From an uncultured Porphyromonas sp. (GTDB lineage: Bacteria; Bacteroidota; Bacteroidia; Bacteroidales; Porphyromonadaceae), in NCBI RefSeq assembly GCF_915070105.1, contig NZ_CAJZFJ010000017.1:1-36243 (forward strand): a DNA stretch of 36,243 nucleotides, written 5' to 3'. Below are positions 15,174 to 25,500 of the stretch, piece by piece (positions within the stretch are counted from its first letter, which is position 1; each line of letters opens with the position of its first letter). The notes beneath the pieces are model-generated. The model was not told the origin of the DNA and did no database searches. It worked only from the letters and a program-made list of their open reading frames with translations. The position numbers and the translations under genes were made by a program.

Positions 15174-18100
15174 ATGGTACGAAAGACCCTCTTCACCCTT
15201 ACGCTCCTCTGCTCGGTCTCGCTCGTGAGCCTAGCCCGAGAGGAGCGTCCCCTTTGGCTTCGCTACCCTGCGATCTCGCCCGATGGGACGAAGGTTGCCT
15301 TTACCTATCAGGGTGACCTCTACACCGTCCCCACCTCTGGGGGCGATGCCCAGCGCCTCACCTCGGGTAGTGCCTATGAGTGCCACCCCGTCTGGTCGCC
15401 TGACGGGAAGCAGATCGCCTTCACGAGTGACCGAAATAACAGCGGGACGAACATCTACATCATCTCTGCCACCGGGGGAGAAGCTCGCCAGCTGACGACC
15501 CATTCGGGTACGGAGATCCCCTATGCCTTCACACCAGATGGCGCCCATGTGCTTTTCAAGGCGCATATCCAGGATCCTGCCCACTCCGCCCTCTTCCCTA
15601 CCTCTATCTTGACTGAGGTCTATCGGGTATCCGTCCGAGGAGGGGCACGCCCCGAGCTCCTACTCGCCACGCCCGCAGAGGCGATCAGCATGAGTGCGGA
15701 TGGTCGGCGCATCCTCTATCAGGACATCAAGGGCTTCGAGAACGAATGGCGTAAGCACCATACCTCCTCTGTGGCTCGTGACCTCGTGGAGTATGATCTG
15801 GACAAGAAGACCTACCGCTACGTCCTACAGCACCCTGCGGAGGATCGCAACCCACTCTATGCTCCAGATGGGAAGAAGCTCTACTTCCTCAGTGAGCGAG
15901 GCGGAGGCTCGATGAATGTCTATGAGGGAGACCTCTCGGCAGGAAGCACCGAGGCCAAGGCTCTGACTCGCCTCAAAGGTGACCCCGTACGTTTCCTATC
16001 CGTGTCGAAGGGGGGGCTACTAGCCTTCGGCTACGCTGGTGAGCTATACACCCTGACCCCAGGCAAGGAACCCCAACGCATCTCTGTGCGTATCTCGAAG
16101 GATAGGGAGAGTGACGAGCAGCTCCACCTCTCTATGTCTCGCTCCCTAGGCTCCTCGGCGGTCTCACCCGATGGGAAGCAGATCGCCTTCCTCTCACGTG
16201 GAGATATATTCGTCACTTCGGCAGACCATAGCACGACGAAGCAGGTGACTCACGGGTCGTTCACTGGCCGTGGGATGACCTTCGGTGCGGATAACCGCAC
16301 ACTGGTCTATGCCTCTACGAAGGAGGGCTCTTGGGAACTCTATCGGGCACGCATCGGACGTAGTGAGGATCCCAACTTCCCCAATGCAACGAATATTATC
16401 GAGGAGAAGCTCTCCCTCGGGGTGAAGGGGGAGAAGATGTACCCTCAGTTCTCTCCCGATGGCAAGGAGCTCGCCTTTGTGCTGGATCGCTCTAAGCTGA
16501 TGGTCTATAACCTACAGACGAAGCAGCTACGCACCATCACCGATGGTTCCCAGCAGCACGAACGCTCGGGAGGCATAGACTACACTTGGTCTCCCGATGG
16601 ACATTGGTTCGCCCTGCAGTATGTCGCTCGGGCACATGCCCCCTATAGTGATATAGGGATTGTGAGCGCAGAGGGAGGGAAGCCTGTCTTCAATATCACC
16701 AATAGCGGCTACTTCAACACCTCCCCACGTTGGTCGCAGGATGGCAAGGCACTTACCTATATGACCGACCGCTATGGGATGCGCAACCACGCCTCATGGG
16801 GCTCGGAGAATGACGTGATGATTGTCTTCCTCACCCGCAAGGGGTACGAACGCTACCGCATGACCGATGAGGAGCGTGAGCTCCTGGACGAAGCAGAGAA
16901 GCAGGCCAAGGCGAAGGCTAAGACCGACTCTACCAAGACCACTAAGGCCAAGCCCGAGCCTATCCAGTTCGAGCTAGAGGGGATAGAGGATCGCATTGTC
17001 CGCCTCACTCCTAATTCCTCTTCGCTCGCAGACGCTATTCTCTCTCCCGACGGGAAGAAGCTCTATTACTTTGCTTCCCACGAAGGGGGCTATGACCTTT
17101 GGGTGCATGATCTCCTCAAGCACAAGACCCAGCTACAGAAGAAGCTCGACCTAAGCTCTCCCTTCTTTGACAAGGACAAGGAGGGTAAGACGCTCTTCAT
17201 CCTCGGCAGCAGTCCCCAGAAGCTCGACCCGAAGAACGACGCACTGAAGGCGATCACGATCTCGGGCTCTCGCTCCATCGACCGCGTTAAGGAGCGTGAG
17301 GTGATGTACGAGGAAGTCGTACGTGAGGAGGCGGCTCGCTTCTACCGTACAGATATGCATGGTGTGGACTGGGCACAACTGACGAAGCACTACCGCCAGT
17401 TCCTCCCCCACATCACCACGAGCCAAGACTTTGCCGAGATGCTTAGCGAGCTACTTGGCGAGCTGAATGTCTCGCACACAGGTGGACGCTATCGGGCATC
17501 GGGCTCTGCCTTCCCCACGGCAGAGCTAGGTCTCTTCCTTTCCTCGCCCAGCCGAGGGGATGGGCTACGTGTGGATGAGGTCGTAGCGGGAGGCCCCTTC
17601 GACGTCTCCTGGAGCAAGCTCCGAGCTGGTACGCTCATCACGGCGATCGATGGCACGCCGATCAAGGAAGGGCAAGACTACTTCCCTCTGCTCAATGACA
17701 AGGTAGGCAAGCGTGTCCTTGTCACGTTCCGTACGGCAGGGGGAGAGACCATCGAGGAAGTCATTCGCCCCATCTCTCAGGGTGCGCTCTCCTCGCTCCT
17801 CTACAAGCGTTGGACCCGTCAGCGTGCTAGCGAGGTCGAGCGCCTCTCGGGTGGACGTCTAGGCTATGTCCATATCCCTTCGATGGGAGACCCCAGCTTC
17901 CGTAACGTCTATTCCGATGTCTTGGGTAAGTATTATGGTAAGAAGGGGATCGTCATAGACATCCGTTATAATGGTGGGGGAAGACTCCATGAGGATATCG
18001 AGGTGTTCTTCTCGGGCAAGAAGTATCTCCAGCAGGTCGTCCGTGGTAAGGACTACTGTGAGATGCCCAGCAGACGATGGAACCATCCCTCCGTAATGGT

Positions 18101-18410
18101 CACCTGCGAAGCCGACTATAGCAATGCCCATGGTTCGCCTTGGGTCTATCAGCACCAGGGCATAGGGAAGGTCGTAGGGATGCCCGTACCAGGCACGATG
18201 ACGAGCGTCAATTGGGATACGCTCCTTGACCCAGCTCTCTACTATGGGATCCCAGCCGTAGGCTATCTGACTGCCGATGGCAAGTATCTGGAGAATACCG
18301 AGATGATCCCAGACGTCGTTGTGCCACTAGAGCCACGCAAGGTACTGCAGGGACACGACACACAGCTCGAGCGAGCCGTAGAGGTCTTGCTGAGTGAAGT
18401 GAAGAAGTAG
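15174..18410 (+). CDS. Tricorn-like S41 family protease, exported
   Basis: The product has 1078 residues with a signal peptide (about 1-21, VSLVSLA). The first two thirds contain repeated SPDG/DG-K units (AISPDGTKVAF, WSPDGKQIAFTSDR, FSPDGKELAFV and more), giving two beta-propellers as in Tricorn. A helical core, a PDZ domain (about 785-880, VDEVVAGGPFD and LITAIDGTPI) and an S41 core (GRLGYVHIPSM, GIVIDIRYNGGG) follow. Likely catalytic residues are Ser 767-His 768 (LNVSHTGG) and nucleophile Ser 983 in EADYSNAHG. Tricorn has Ser-Asp at the nucleophile; here it is Ser-Asn. It should trim peptides in the periplasm or outside, fitting a peptide-using organism. It lies 44 bp after polA and ends at a strong hairpin. 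Confidence 0.92.
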   Translation: MVRKTLFTLTLLCSVSLVSLAREERPLWLRYPAISPDGTKVAFTYQGDLYTVPTSGGDAQRLTSGSAYECHPVWSPDGKQIAFTSDRNNSGTNIYIISATGGEARQLTTHSGTEIPYAFTPDGAHVLFKAHIQDPAHSALFPTSILTEVYRVSVRGGARPELLLATPAEAISMSADGRRILYQDIKGFENEWRKHHTSSVARDLVEYDLDKKTYRYVLQHPAEDRNPLYAPDGKKLYFLSERGGGSMNVYEGDLSAGSTEAKALTRLKGDPVRFLSVSKGGLLAFGYAGELYTLTPGKEPQRISVRISKDRESDEQLHLSMSRSLGSSAVSPDGKQIAFLSRGDIFVTSADHSTTKQVTHGSFTGRGMTFGADNRTLVYASTKEGSWELYRARIGRSEDPNFPNATNIIEEKLSLGVKGEKMYPQFSPDGKELAFVLDRSKLMVYNLQTKQLRTITDGSQQHERSGGIDYTWSPDGHWFALQYVARAHAPYSDIGIVSAEGGKPVFNITNSGYFNTSPRWSQDGKALTYMTDRYGMRNHASWGSENDVMIVFLTRKGYERYRMTDEERELLDEAEKQAKAKAKTDSTKTTKAKPEPIQFELEGIEDRIVRLTPNSSSLADAILSPDGKKLYYFASHEGGYDLWVHDLLKHKTQLQKKLDLSSPFFDKDKEGKTLFILGSSPQKLDPKNDALKAITISGSRSIDRVKEREVMYEEVVREEAARFYRTDMHGVDWAQLTKHYRQFLPHITTSQDFAEMLSELLGELNVSHTGGRYRASGSAFPTAELGLFLSSPSRGDGLRVDEVVAGGPFDVSWSKLRAGTLITAIDGTPIKEGQDYFPLLNDKVGKRVLVTFRTAGGETIEEVIRPISQGALSSLLYKRWTRQRASEVERLSGGRLGYVHIPSMGDPSFRNVYSDVLGKYYGKKGIVIDIRYNGGGRLHEDIEVFFSGKKYLQQVVRGKDYCEMPSRRWNHPSVMVTCEADYSNAHGSPWVYQHQGIGKVVGMPVPGTMTSVNWDTLLDPALYYGIPAVGYLTADGKYLENTEMIPDVVVPLEPRKVLQGHDTQLERAVEVLLSEVKK

Positions 18411-18426
18411 CAGCGAGACTACCTCT

Positions 18427-18484
18427 GCAAAAGGTTAGCCCCCTTCATCCGACACGTATCGGATGAAGGGGGCTAACCTTTTGC
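18427..18484. terminator. Bidirectional terminator between convergent genes
   Basis: A perfect 26-bp stem (18427-18452 with 18459-18484, 6-nt loop) sits between the stop codons of the protease gene (plus, 18410) and the DUF4302 gene (minus, 18504). The stem starts GCAAAAGG and ends CCTTTTGC, so each strand has an A/T-rich side and it can serve both directions. Confidence 0.85.
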
Positions 18485-18503
18485 TCGGATCTATCGGCTG
18501 AGC

Positions 18504-19805
18504 TTAAGCAGAGTAGGGATAGAGGTAGAGCCAGTAGTCTGCGTCTGTCGTACTCTGTAGGTAGTAATAGTAGGTGGCGCCACCGTCATCGGTGTAGGCG
18601 GTGATGGTGTAGGGAGCCTTAGAGCGAGGCCCCTCGACGATAGGCATGATGGCGCTGTAGAAGTACCAGCCCGAGGAGTCGTTACCATCCCTCAGTAGGA
18701 TATCCACCTGTGTCGGGTCTGCCCCTACACCGACGAAGTCTACTTCGTAGCTGGCTCTATTGTAGTACCCTTGGGTCGTCATGATGCCCGAGGTCATGAC
18801 CATAGTGTTGTGGCTGTCGTTACCTCTGAGGTTCACCCCGAGGTCGGCAGCGGTGAAAGCTCCCCAGTAGCCTGTGGTCTGCAGTGTGCCACGTCCTGTG
18901 CGTGTCAGGGCATTCTTGGCACGGGTAAGGTGCTGGAGCATCTTGGGGGACACGAAGCCCGTCTCTGCGTAATAGACGAAGGTCTTCGTGGCGAAGTCTA
19001 GGGGAGGGTTTACTATGGTCGTCTGGATACTTCCATCGGGACTCTGTAGCTGGGTATCATCGCTACTTAGCACGAGCTCACTGAGGGTAACACCCCCTAG
19101 GGTCACGGGCTGATAGAAGCGAAGGCCTCGGGAGGTGTAGACGAAGGGTGCACGTACTGTCGTCCCTCCCTCTGGCGTGAACTCCAGCTGGCGGTAGCCC
19201 GGATGCAGGCGAAGGCCTACCGTGCCTGCCGTACCTATCGTTACCGAGGTAAGTCCCGCTGTGCGAAGAAGGCTAGAGACCCGCTGGATAGCCGTGATCT
19301 CTGTCGCAGGATCCGAGGCGAAGGGCACGAGGGTCATCCGTGTGCCCTGCTTACGTCCCTCTAGGAGGATGGTGTCGCCCTTTATCTCTTTCAGCAGGAG
19401 CTCAAAGTCACCACCTCGGGCGGAGCGGAAGTACTCCGACGACTTACTGAAATGTAGCAAGGCATCGTTGAAGGTGGAGAAGCATAGTGTGGGTTGGTCT
19501 ATCGTCGTGACGTCATAGAGCGAGGTCACCGCCGTGGGGTGTAGCTCGGTAAGTCCGGTGACCTTCCCCCCCTCGAAGTGGACGAAGAAGTTGTAGCCCC
19601 CATAGCGCAGACGGCTGTCTGGCCAGTAGGTGAGGAGCCAGTAACCCTTGTTGCCCTCTAGGCGGTCGGTGTACTCACGTAGCACCTCACGTGTACGTTG
19701 GGATGCTTCGCCGAGGTCGCTGAGCTTGTCGGCCGAGGAGCAGGACGGCATCAGGCTAGAGGTGAGGGCGAGCCCCACGAGGAGGCTCATGTAGTATCTC
19801 TTCAT
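18504..19805 (-). CDS. DUF4302-family lipoprotein
   Basis: The product has 433 residues, with a lipoprotein signal ending SLMPSC (Cys 22). The segment GYWLLTYWPDSRLRYGGYNF near residue 57 and the following strand-rich body with FFVHFEGGKVTG are typical of DUF4302, a Bacteroidales lipoprotein family commonly placed after SusC/SusD and a zinc metallopeptidase. The C-terminal half has many Tyr/Thr strands (YYYYLQSTTDADYWLYLYP). It is the last gene of the locus, only 13 bp after the metallopeptidase gene, and ends at the bidirectional terminator. A role as a surface ligand-binding or accessory protein of the transporter is inference from context. Confidence 0.85.
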   Translation of the reverse strand: MKRYYMSLLVGLALTSSLMPSCSSADKLSDLGEASQRTREVLREYTDRLEGNKGYWLLTYWPDSRLRYGGYNFFVHFEGGKVTGLTELHPTAVTSLYDVTTIDQPTLCFSTFNDALLHFSKSSEYFRSARGGDFELLLKEIKGDTILLEGRKQGTRMTLVPFASDPATEITAIQRVSSLLRTAGLTSVTIGTAGTVGLRLHPGYRQLEFTPEGGTTVRAPFVYTSRGLRFYQPVTLGGVTLSELVLSSDDTQLQSPDGSIQTTIVNPPLDFATKTFVYYAETGFVSPKMLQHLTRAKNALTRTGRGTLQTTGYWGAFTAADLGVNLRGNDSHNTMVMTSGIMTTQGYYNRASYEVDFVGVGADPTQVDILLRDGNDSSGWYFYSAIMPIVEGPRSKAPYTITAYTDDGGATYYYYLQSTTDADYWLYLYPYSA

Positions 19806-19818
19806 AGGTCAATAGGGC

Positions 19819-20853
19819 TTAGTGGATGATGGTGAAGTCTTGGCGGGCAAACTCGGGGTACCGCTTCTGGACATTACTCCGCAGCAGATCCATGTCTAAC
19901 CCCCACTGCCGTGTCATGTATTCCTTGATGATGGCGAGCTTGCGTTCGATGAGCACTTTCCCCGAGGAGCTAGCTCCCGAGGGTGTCACATCCGCCTCCT
20001 GCATCTTCGCTTCCCACTCCTCGGGGGTAAGGATGATATAGTGGGCGAAGAGCTCGGCGAAGTCCTCGTGAGGCTCCTGGCTAGCATAGTTGCTGATGAA
20101 GCCGTATTGGATGGAACGTTTGCCGTTGCGTGTCCACCAAGTCGTCCACGTACCCCCCTTATAGTCTAGCGAAGTGATCTTATCGAAGTCTGTGGTAGGC
20201 TCTACCCTCTGGTGGAAGGTATGGGCAGACTCATGATAGATCGTACGCAGGTAGGAGGTGCGCAGGGTGGTGATGTAGGACTGGTTGGTCTTCTTGATCT
20301 GCGCATCCAGTTCGTTGTATCGGGCGACGCTGGTGGCATCGGTCTTGCCTTGTAGGGCTTCCCGCTCGGCATAGAGTGCCTTTAGGGTGGGGAAGTCAAG
20401 ATGGTTGATGTCCATGAAGACGATCTTGATCCCGTTGATCGTTGATGCTAGTGTGTAGGTGTTGCTAGGCGGGGGATTGTACCCATAGTAGCCCGTGAGG
20501 ATGAGGGCCTGGGGGGAGAACTGCCTGACGAAGGCCTTGCTCGTGGTCTCGACATAGGGCTCGAGGAAAAGGTAGCGCAGGACATTGACGAACTGCAGGC
20601 TATTCTCCGCTCGTGCCGGTGAGGTGACCCACCCACGACCTATCTCGTACTCCCGATAGCGGTAGAGTACCTCTATATTGTAAGGGCGGGAGAACTGTTC
20701 CTCGATATACTTATCCAGCTCGGACTGGTGCTCTGGGGTACGTACGACGCTCTCCTTGGAGAGGTCGCTGTCGGCACCCTTGCAGGCCGAGAGGGCAAGG
20801 CTAGCCAGAGCGATCAGGGATAGCTGGCGAAGCCTACGGGGGATGCTATTCAT
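19819..20853 (-). CDS. Putative zinc-binding metallopeptidase lipoprotein
   Basis: The product has 344 residues. A lipoprotein signal ends in LALSAC (Cys 24), followed by acidic residues (GADSD). The zinc motif HExxH is present as HESAH (His 207, Glu 208, His 211), and a second conserved block, EPHEDFAELFAHYI, around residues 260-274 probably supplies the third ligand. This fits the Bacteroidota putative zinc-binding metallopeptidase family (Peptidase_Mx1-like). A lipid-anchored protease beside SusC/SusD suggests cleavage of a protein or peptide ligand at the surface before uptake, as inference. It lies 66 bp after susD and 13 bp before DUF4302. Substrate and whether it is surface-exposed or periplasmic are unknown. 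Confidence 0.87.
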   Translation of the reverse strand: MNSIPRRLRQLSLIALASLALSACKGADSDLSKESVVRTPEHQSELDKYIEEQFSRPYNIEVLYRYREYEIGRGWVTSPARAENSLQFVNVLRYLFLEPYVETTSKAFVRQFSPQALILTGYYGYNPPPSNTYTLASTINGIKIVFMDINHLDFPTLKALYAEREALQGKTDATSVARYNELDAQIKKTNQSYITTLRTSYLRTIYHESAHTFHQRVEPTTDFDKITSLDYKGGTWTTWWTRNGKRSIQYGFISNYASQEPHEDFAELFAHYIILTPEEWEAKMQEADVTPSGASSSGKVLIERKLAIIKEYMTRQWGLDMDLLRSNVQKRYPEFARQDFTIIH

Positions 20854-20919
20854 ATCTGTATCTTGGTAGGGGATGTGGGGCTCGCTCGTCGGAGCCGTGG
20901 ATGAGTGGGGTGGCGGGGC

Positions 20920-22485
20920 TTAGGGACGATTGGGCTTCATGCCTTTGGATATGGCATTCTGAGGGATCTCCAGTGCCGTATGATCGTCCCAGCTGGTGAG
21001 GGTCTTTACGACCGAGACGTTGTCCCTATTGCGGGCGTCATGTACATAGCGAGGTACCTCGATGCCATAACGCTTGATGTCTATCCAGCGCAAGCCCTCG
21101 TGCAGCGTAGCTATACGGCGACACTGCAGGGTATGATGCAGGATCATCTCCTGGGTCTCTCCCCCAGAGAGTGCGAAGCGGGGGTGAAGGGTCTTCTTGA
21201 TCGTCGGTGCGTCTGCCGTACTGTAGGCTACGGCTTTGTAGAAATCGACGATCTGAGTCTCCGTAAAGGTCTTATCACTCACCTTCAGGTAGGCAGATGT
21301 CCAGGCATTTAGATCCTGGATAGCCCCAGCATTGTCCCCATTTAGCACCTTAGCCTCGGCACGGACGAGCAGGGTCTCTTCGTAGGAGAAAGGCACAACG
21401 ATCGTGTTGTTAGCATTGCTCGTGTAGGTGGGGTACTTGGACTGATTGATGATGTCTCGGAAGTTATACACGGGGGAGATGAAGGGCTCCTGCCAGTAGT
21501 CGTTCTGAGGGCTCGTGGTCTTCGACCAAATGTTAGCCGCTAGGATGGTCTCGGCAGCAGCTCGGTGGCAGTGCGAGAAGCGTCGCTCACGAGCATTCGA
21601 GAAGAAGCTGCGGATACCAGAGGTGACAGGGAGCAGGAGGAAGTTGGCACTCGTAGTGGTACGGCTGTATAGCTTGGCATAGGCATCTTCTGTCTTTGCC
21701 CCGACGACGGATGCGTTCTGGAACTCTGACCAGTCACGAGGGCTCTTGCCCGTGAGTGCGATGTCTGCCGCAGCGATGGCTTTATCCCATTCCTCGTGAT
21801 AGAGGTAGAAGCGAGCTGCAAAGGCATACGCCGCACTCTTATTGAAGTGATAGATAGGTTCGCTGTAGTAGCTGTCGGCGATCAGGGGTAGCCCCTCCTG
21901 TAGATCCCGGGCGATGGCAGCGTAGACCTCGGAGACGGTGTTGCGGGTGTACCTTGGGTCAAGCTCCGTCTCAGGCTTGGTCATGTAAGGCACACCAAGG
22001 TCGGTGGAGCTGGACTGAGCGTTGTAGTGCTTGCCGAAGACATTGACAAGCACGAAGTGGGAGTAAGCCCGACAGAGCAGCGCTTCACCTCGATGAGGGG
22101 CTAGGGCAGAGGTATTGCCCAGCTGATCTATGACCTCCAGAGCCTTATTAGCATGGGCAATCGCGTTGTAGTGCGCCTGCCAGATGGCACGTAGTCCGTC
22201 TGCCGTATTGTACTCGGGCGTATCATCCCAGTAGGCGAAGCCCAGCTGGAAGTTGGTATAATTCGGGTTATCCGTCCCGTAGTCATCTATATTGTCGCTC
22301 GAGAGCTCTGAGACCAAGGTCGGAGTAGCTGTCGGGTAAGCGTTGATGAGGAGTCTTCGGATGAGTTCGGGGGAGTTCACCGTGATGCGATCATCGGGTT
22401 GCTCGTCTAGCAGACTATTACAAGAGGTAAAGGCCGCAGGTAGGATGAGGGCGATGATGAGGGCAAGTGCTTTATACTTGTTCAT
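20920..22485 (-). CDS. RagB/SusD-family outer-membrane lipoprotein
   Basis: The product has 521 residues with a lipoprotein signal ending AAFTSC (Cys 22), then NSLLDEQPDDRITVNSPE, the usual SusD opening. Helical TPR-like features follow (IWQAHYNAIAHANKALEVI; LCRAYSHFVLVNVFGKHY), and the C-terminal part has YEETLLVRAEAKVLNGDNAG and EGLRWIDIKRYG, both SusD hallmarks. SusD proteins form a lid over the SusC barrel and bind the ligand at the surface. The gene is 26 bp after susC, as expected for a co-expressed pair. No glycan-degrading enzyme is nearby and a protease is, so a peptide ligand as for RagAB is more likely than a glycan; that is inference. Confidence 0.94.
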   Translation of the reverse strand: MNKYKALALIIALILPAAFTSCNSLLDEQPDDRITVNSPELIRRLLINAYPTATPTLVSELSSDNIDDYGTDNPNYTNFQLGFAYWDDTPEYNTADGLRAIWQAHYNAIAHANKALEVIDQLGNTSALAPHRGEALLCRAYSHFVLVNVFGKHYNAQSSSTDLGVPYMTKPETELDPRYTRNTVSEVYAAIARDLQEGLPLIADSYYSEPIYHFNKSAAYAFAARFYLYHEEWDKAIAAADIALTGKSPRDWSEFQNASVVGAKTEDAYAKLYSRTTTSANFLLLPVTSGIRSFFSNARERRFSHCHRAAAETILAANIWSKTTSPQNDYWQEPFISPVYNFRDIINQSKYPTYTSNANNTIVVPFSYEETLLVRAEAKVLNGDNAGAIQDLNAWTSAYLKVSDKTFTETQIVDFYKAVAYSTADAPTIKKTLHPRFALSGGETQEMILHHTLQCRRIATLHEGLRWIDIKRYGIEVPRYVHDARNRDNVSVVKTLTSWDDHTALEIPQNAISKGMKPNRP

Positions 22486-22511
22486 AGGGGATAGCCTTCT
22501 ATGGGTGAGGA

Positions 22512-25500
22512 TTAGAGCCCGACACGAAGGGTCAAGATCAGTTGCTTAGGCGGTACCATCGACGATAGATACATATACTCGGGGTCGTCGCCACGTAGAC
22601 GGCTGTCGGAGTAGAGGAGCATGAGGTTCTGCGCCTGAAGCTTTAGAGAGAGATTACGCACAGGTGTGCGGCGGAGGAACTGCCGTGCGAAGGTGTATTC
22701 GAGGGAAACCTCCTTGAGGCGCACGAAGTCCGTCTTGGCTGTTCGTGCGTCTGAGATGTTGTAGGCAGTATAGGCATTGGTGATATTGTCTCGCCCGTAT
22801 TCTTGGTAAGCGTAGTTACTGGGGATGCGAGGAATATTCGTCTTTGCCTCATCACCGGGACGCACCCAACGATCGACGAGGTCACGGGGTAGAGCTCGGA
22901 TATCATCCATCGGTGTGATATAACGTCTACGCGTGACAGCTCCGAACTGGTAGCTGAGGTTGATCGATAGGGCTAGCTTGCCATAGCGGAGGATGTTGGT
23001 GAGGGAGCCGAGGTCGGTCGGTACCAGCGTCCCACTATAACGTAGCGAACTAACATCGGTGCTCTGGAAGTTGAAGTCTCCGAGGGTCTCCGCACCACGA
23101 TCGTTGAGGAAGCGGGGCATCCCCTTGTCCGTCAGCCCTAGGAAGGGAATAGAGAAGACAGAGGAGAGTGGGTAGCCCTGATAGGAGAAGCCCGAGATAT
23201 CCGTCATCGTCTTCACCGTGGGGCTAGAGAGCAGCTTGGTGATACGATTAGTCTTATGTAGGTAGGAGAAGCCCGTCTGCCAGGTGAAGGTCTTAGTACG
23301 GATGTTGGTGGACATGAGCTGGAGCTGTAGACCCGAGGAGCTAAGCTCCGCTACGTTACCACGCTTGTCTACCTCACCCCCGACACCCTGTGTATAGATA
23401 GGGCCTACGAGGTCATAGCTGCGACGGGTGTACCAGTCTACCGTGGCGGAGATGCGGTTCTTAAATGCCGAGGCTGATGCTACGAAGCTCAGCGTACGAG
23501 TCTTCTCATAGGTCAAGCCGTGATTGGCAAGGCTCTTGATCGTTAGCCCTATCTCCTTGGAGTTGGGGCGCCAGGGGATGTCGGAGTAGATACGCTCTAG
23601 GGAGTTGGAGACTGATGGGTTATCCGCCACTAGACCATAGGAGACCTTGAGGGAGAGGGAGGAGAGGGGACGTAGGCGAGGGAAGAAGTACTCCTTGTGG
23701 ACAGCCCACCCGAGCTCTACATTCCACGTAGGGAGCCAACGGATGTAGCGTGAAGGGCCAAACTTGTTGCTGGCATCGAAGCGAAGTAGACCGACCAGCG
23801 AGTAGCGCTCGTCGTAGCTATAAGAGACCTGCGTGAGGAAGTCCACGTTGTTGTCTACGCCATTCTGTATGGTGTAGTAGTTGCTCCCCTTCTCGTAGAG
23901 CCTCTTGAAGGCTTCGGGGATAAAGTAGGCCTGTCTTCCGAGGTCGAAGAGTACACCGTAGTTGAGGTTCGTATTCGTCTCCGTAGAGCCAACGTCCACC
24001 CCGATCTCCCCTAGTGCTCGTAGCTGATGACGGCCAAAGGTCTCGTGGAAGTCAAGGTTGAACTTGTAGCTCGTCAGGAAGCGTTGTCGGAGCTTGTTCT
24101 CCCTGATACCTCCCTCGGGGAGGATGGACATCGGGAGAGCAAATGGATTGTCAGGGTCGGTGTAGAGATTCTTATTGTTGTTGCGTATGTAGGTGGACTG
24201 CATGGCTCGCATGGAGCGGGCAAGTATGGACTGCTCGGTATTGTCCGTGAAGGTGACGGTATTCGTGTACTTCAGGTCGGTGACGAAGGAAGCCTTGAGT
24301 TGCTTCATCACGTCCCATACGATCGAGCCTTGAATAGAAAGATATTGCTGTGTCTTGTTCTTGCGGTTGGCACGTAGCTCCTCGAAGATGTTGAAGGGTA
24401 CGTAGTCCTGTGTATAGTAGTCTCGGGGGGACAGGGCTCGGCTGGTGGTGGCAGCGTACTTGATAGGAGACTCACCAGACTCTTCACTCGTAGCGTATTC
24501 CCCGATGAGCTTTAGCCCGACACGTACGTTCTGTAGGAGGCGGTAGTCGGCGGAGATATTCCCCGAGTAGGTATTGGCCTTATCGGCGATCGTCCATCCT
24601 GGGTCTACACGAGCCGTCAGTGAGGCGAAGAAGTTTGTCTTGCTTGTACCTCCGTTGAAGCTTAGGGTGTGCTGGTGTATGATCGAGTTTTGATATAGCT
24701 CCTTAAACCAATTGGTGTTCCTACGCTCAGCAGCCCGAAGGAATGCAGCACGAGAGGCGGCATCATTCGTCAGTAGTGGGTTACCCGAGGCATCGGTCTT
24801 TCCGAAGAGCTCGTACATCTGCCCGATAAGCCCTAGATCCTTCTTCGTCCCCATCTCATGGATAGGGAATAGTCCAGCATCTACCATATCCTGTATGAGG
24901 GATACGTGCTGCTGTGAGTTCATGATATTGATATTGTTGTAGGACGGGGTCGGGCGCCAAGTGAACTCACCAGAGTAGTTGAGTGACTGGGAGCCTCCCG
25001 AGCCTTGCTTGGAGGTGATCTCGATGACCCCTGCTATACCTCTCGGGCCATAGGCGGAGGTCTCTGTGGAGCTCGTCAAGATGCGTACACGCTCGATATT
25101 GTCGATGCTTAGCCCGGGGACCTTGGCGGCGACTACCTGCTTGGCATTGGCTCCGATGAAGTCTTCGATGCTACCATAGTCACTACCTAAGATCACACCA
25201 TTGAGTACCCAGAGGGGCTTGGCACTTCCTAGGATGGAGGTCGCTCCACGTGAGCCGGTAGAGAGGGTCATCTCCTCGCTGGAGGCTGTGGTGGTGGAGT
25301 CCGTAGGACTGGTCTGGGAGAGGCTGTCTAGGCTCATCTGTACGTCTAGTGTACGCCCCGTGGGCACGACGATGCGACGGCTGTAGCCACGAAGGGTGAA
25401 CTCTAGTGCTTGTCCTTCGTTTAGCTCGATGATGTATAGCCCTTGGTCTGTTGTTTTGGTTCCTCGGCTTGTACCTTGGATCGTTACTTGCACTCCTGCG

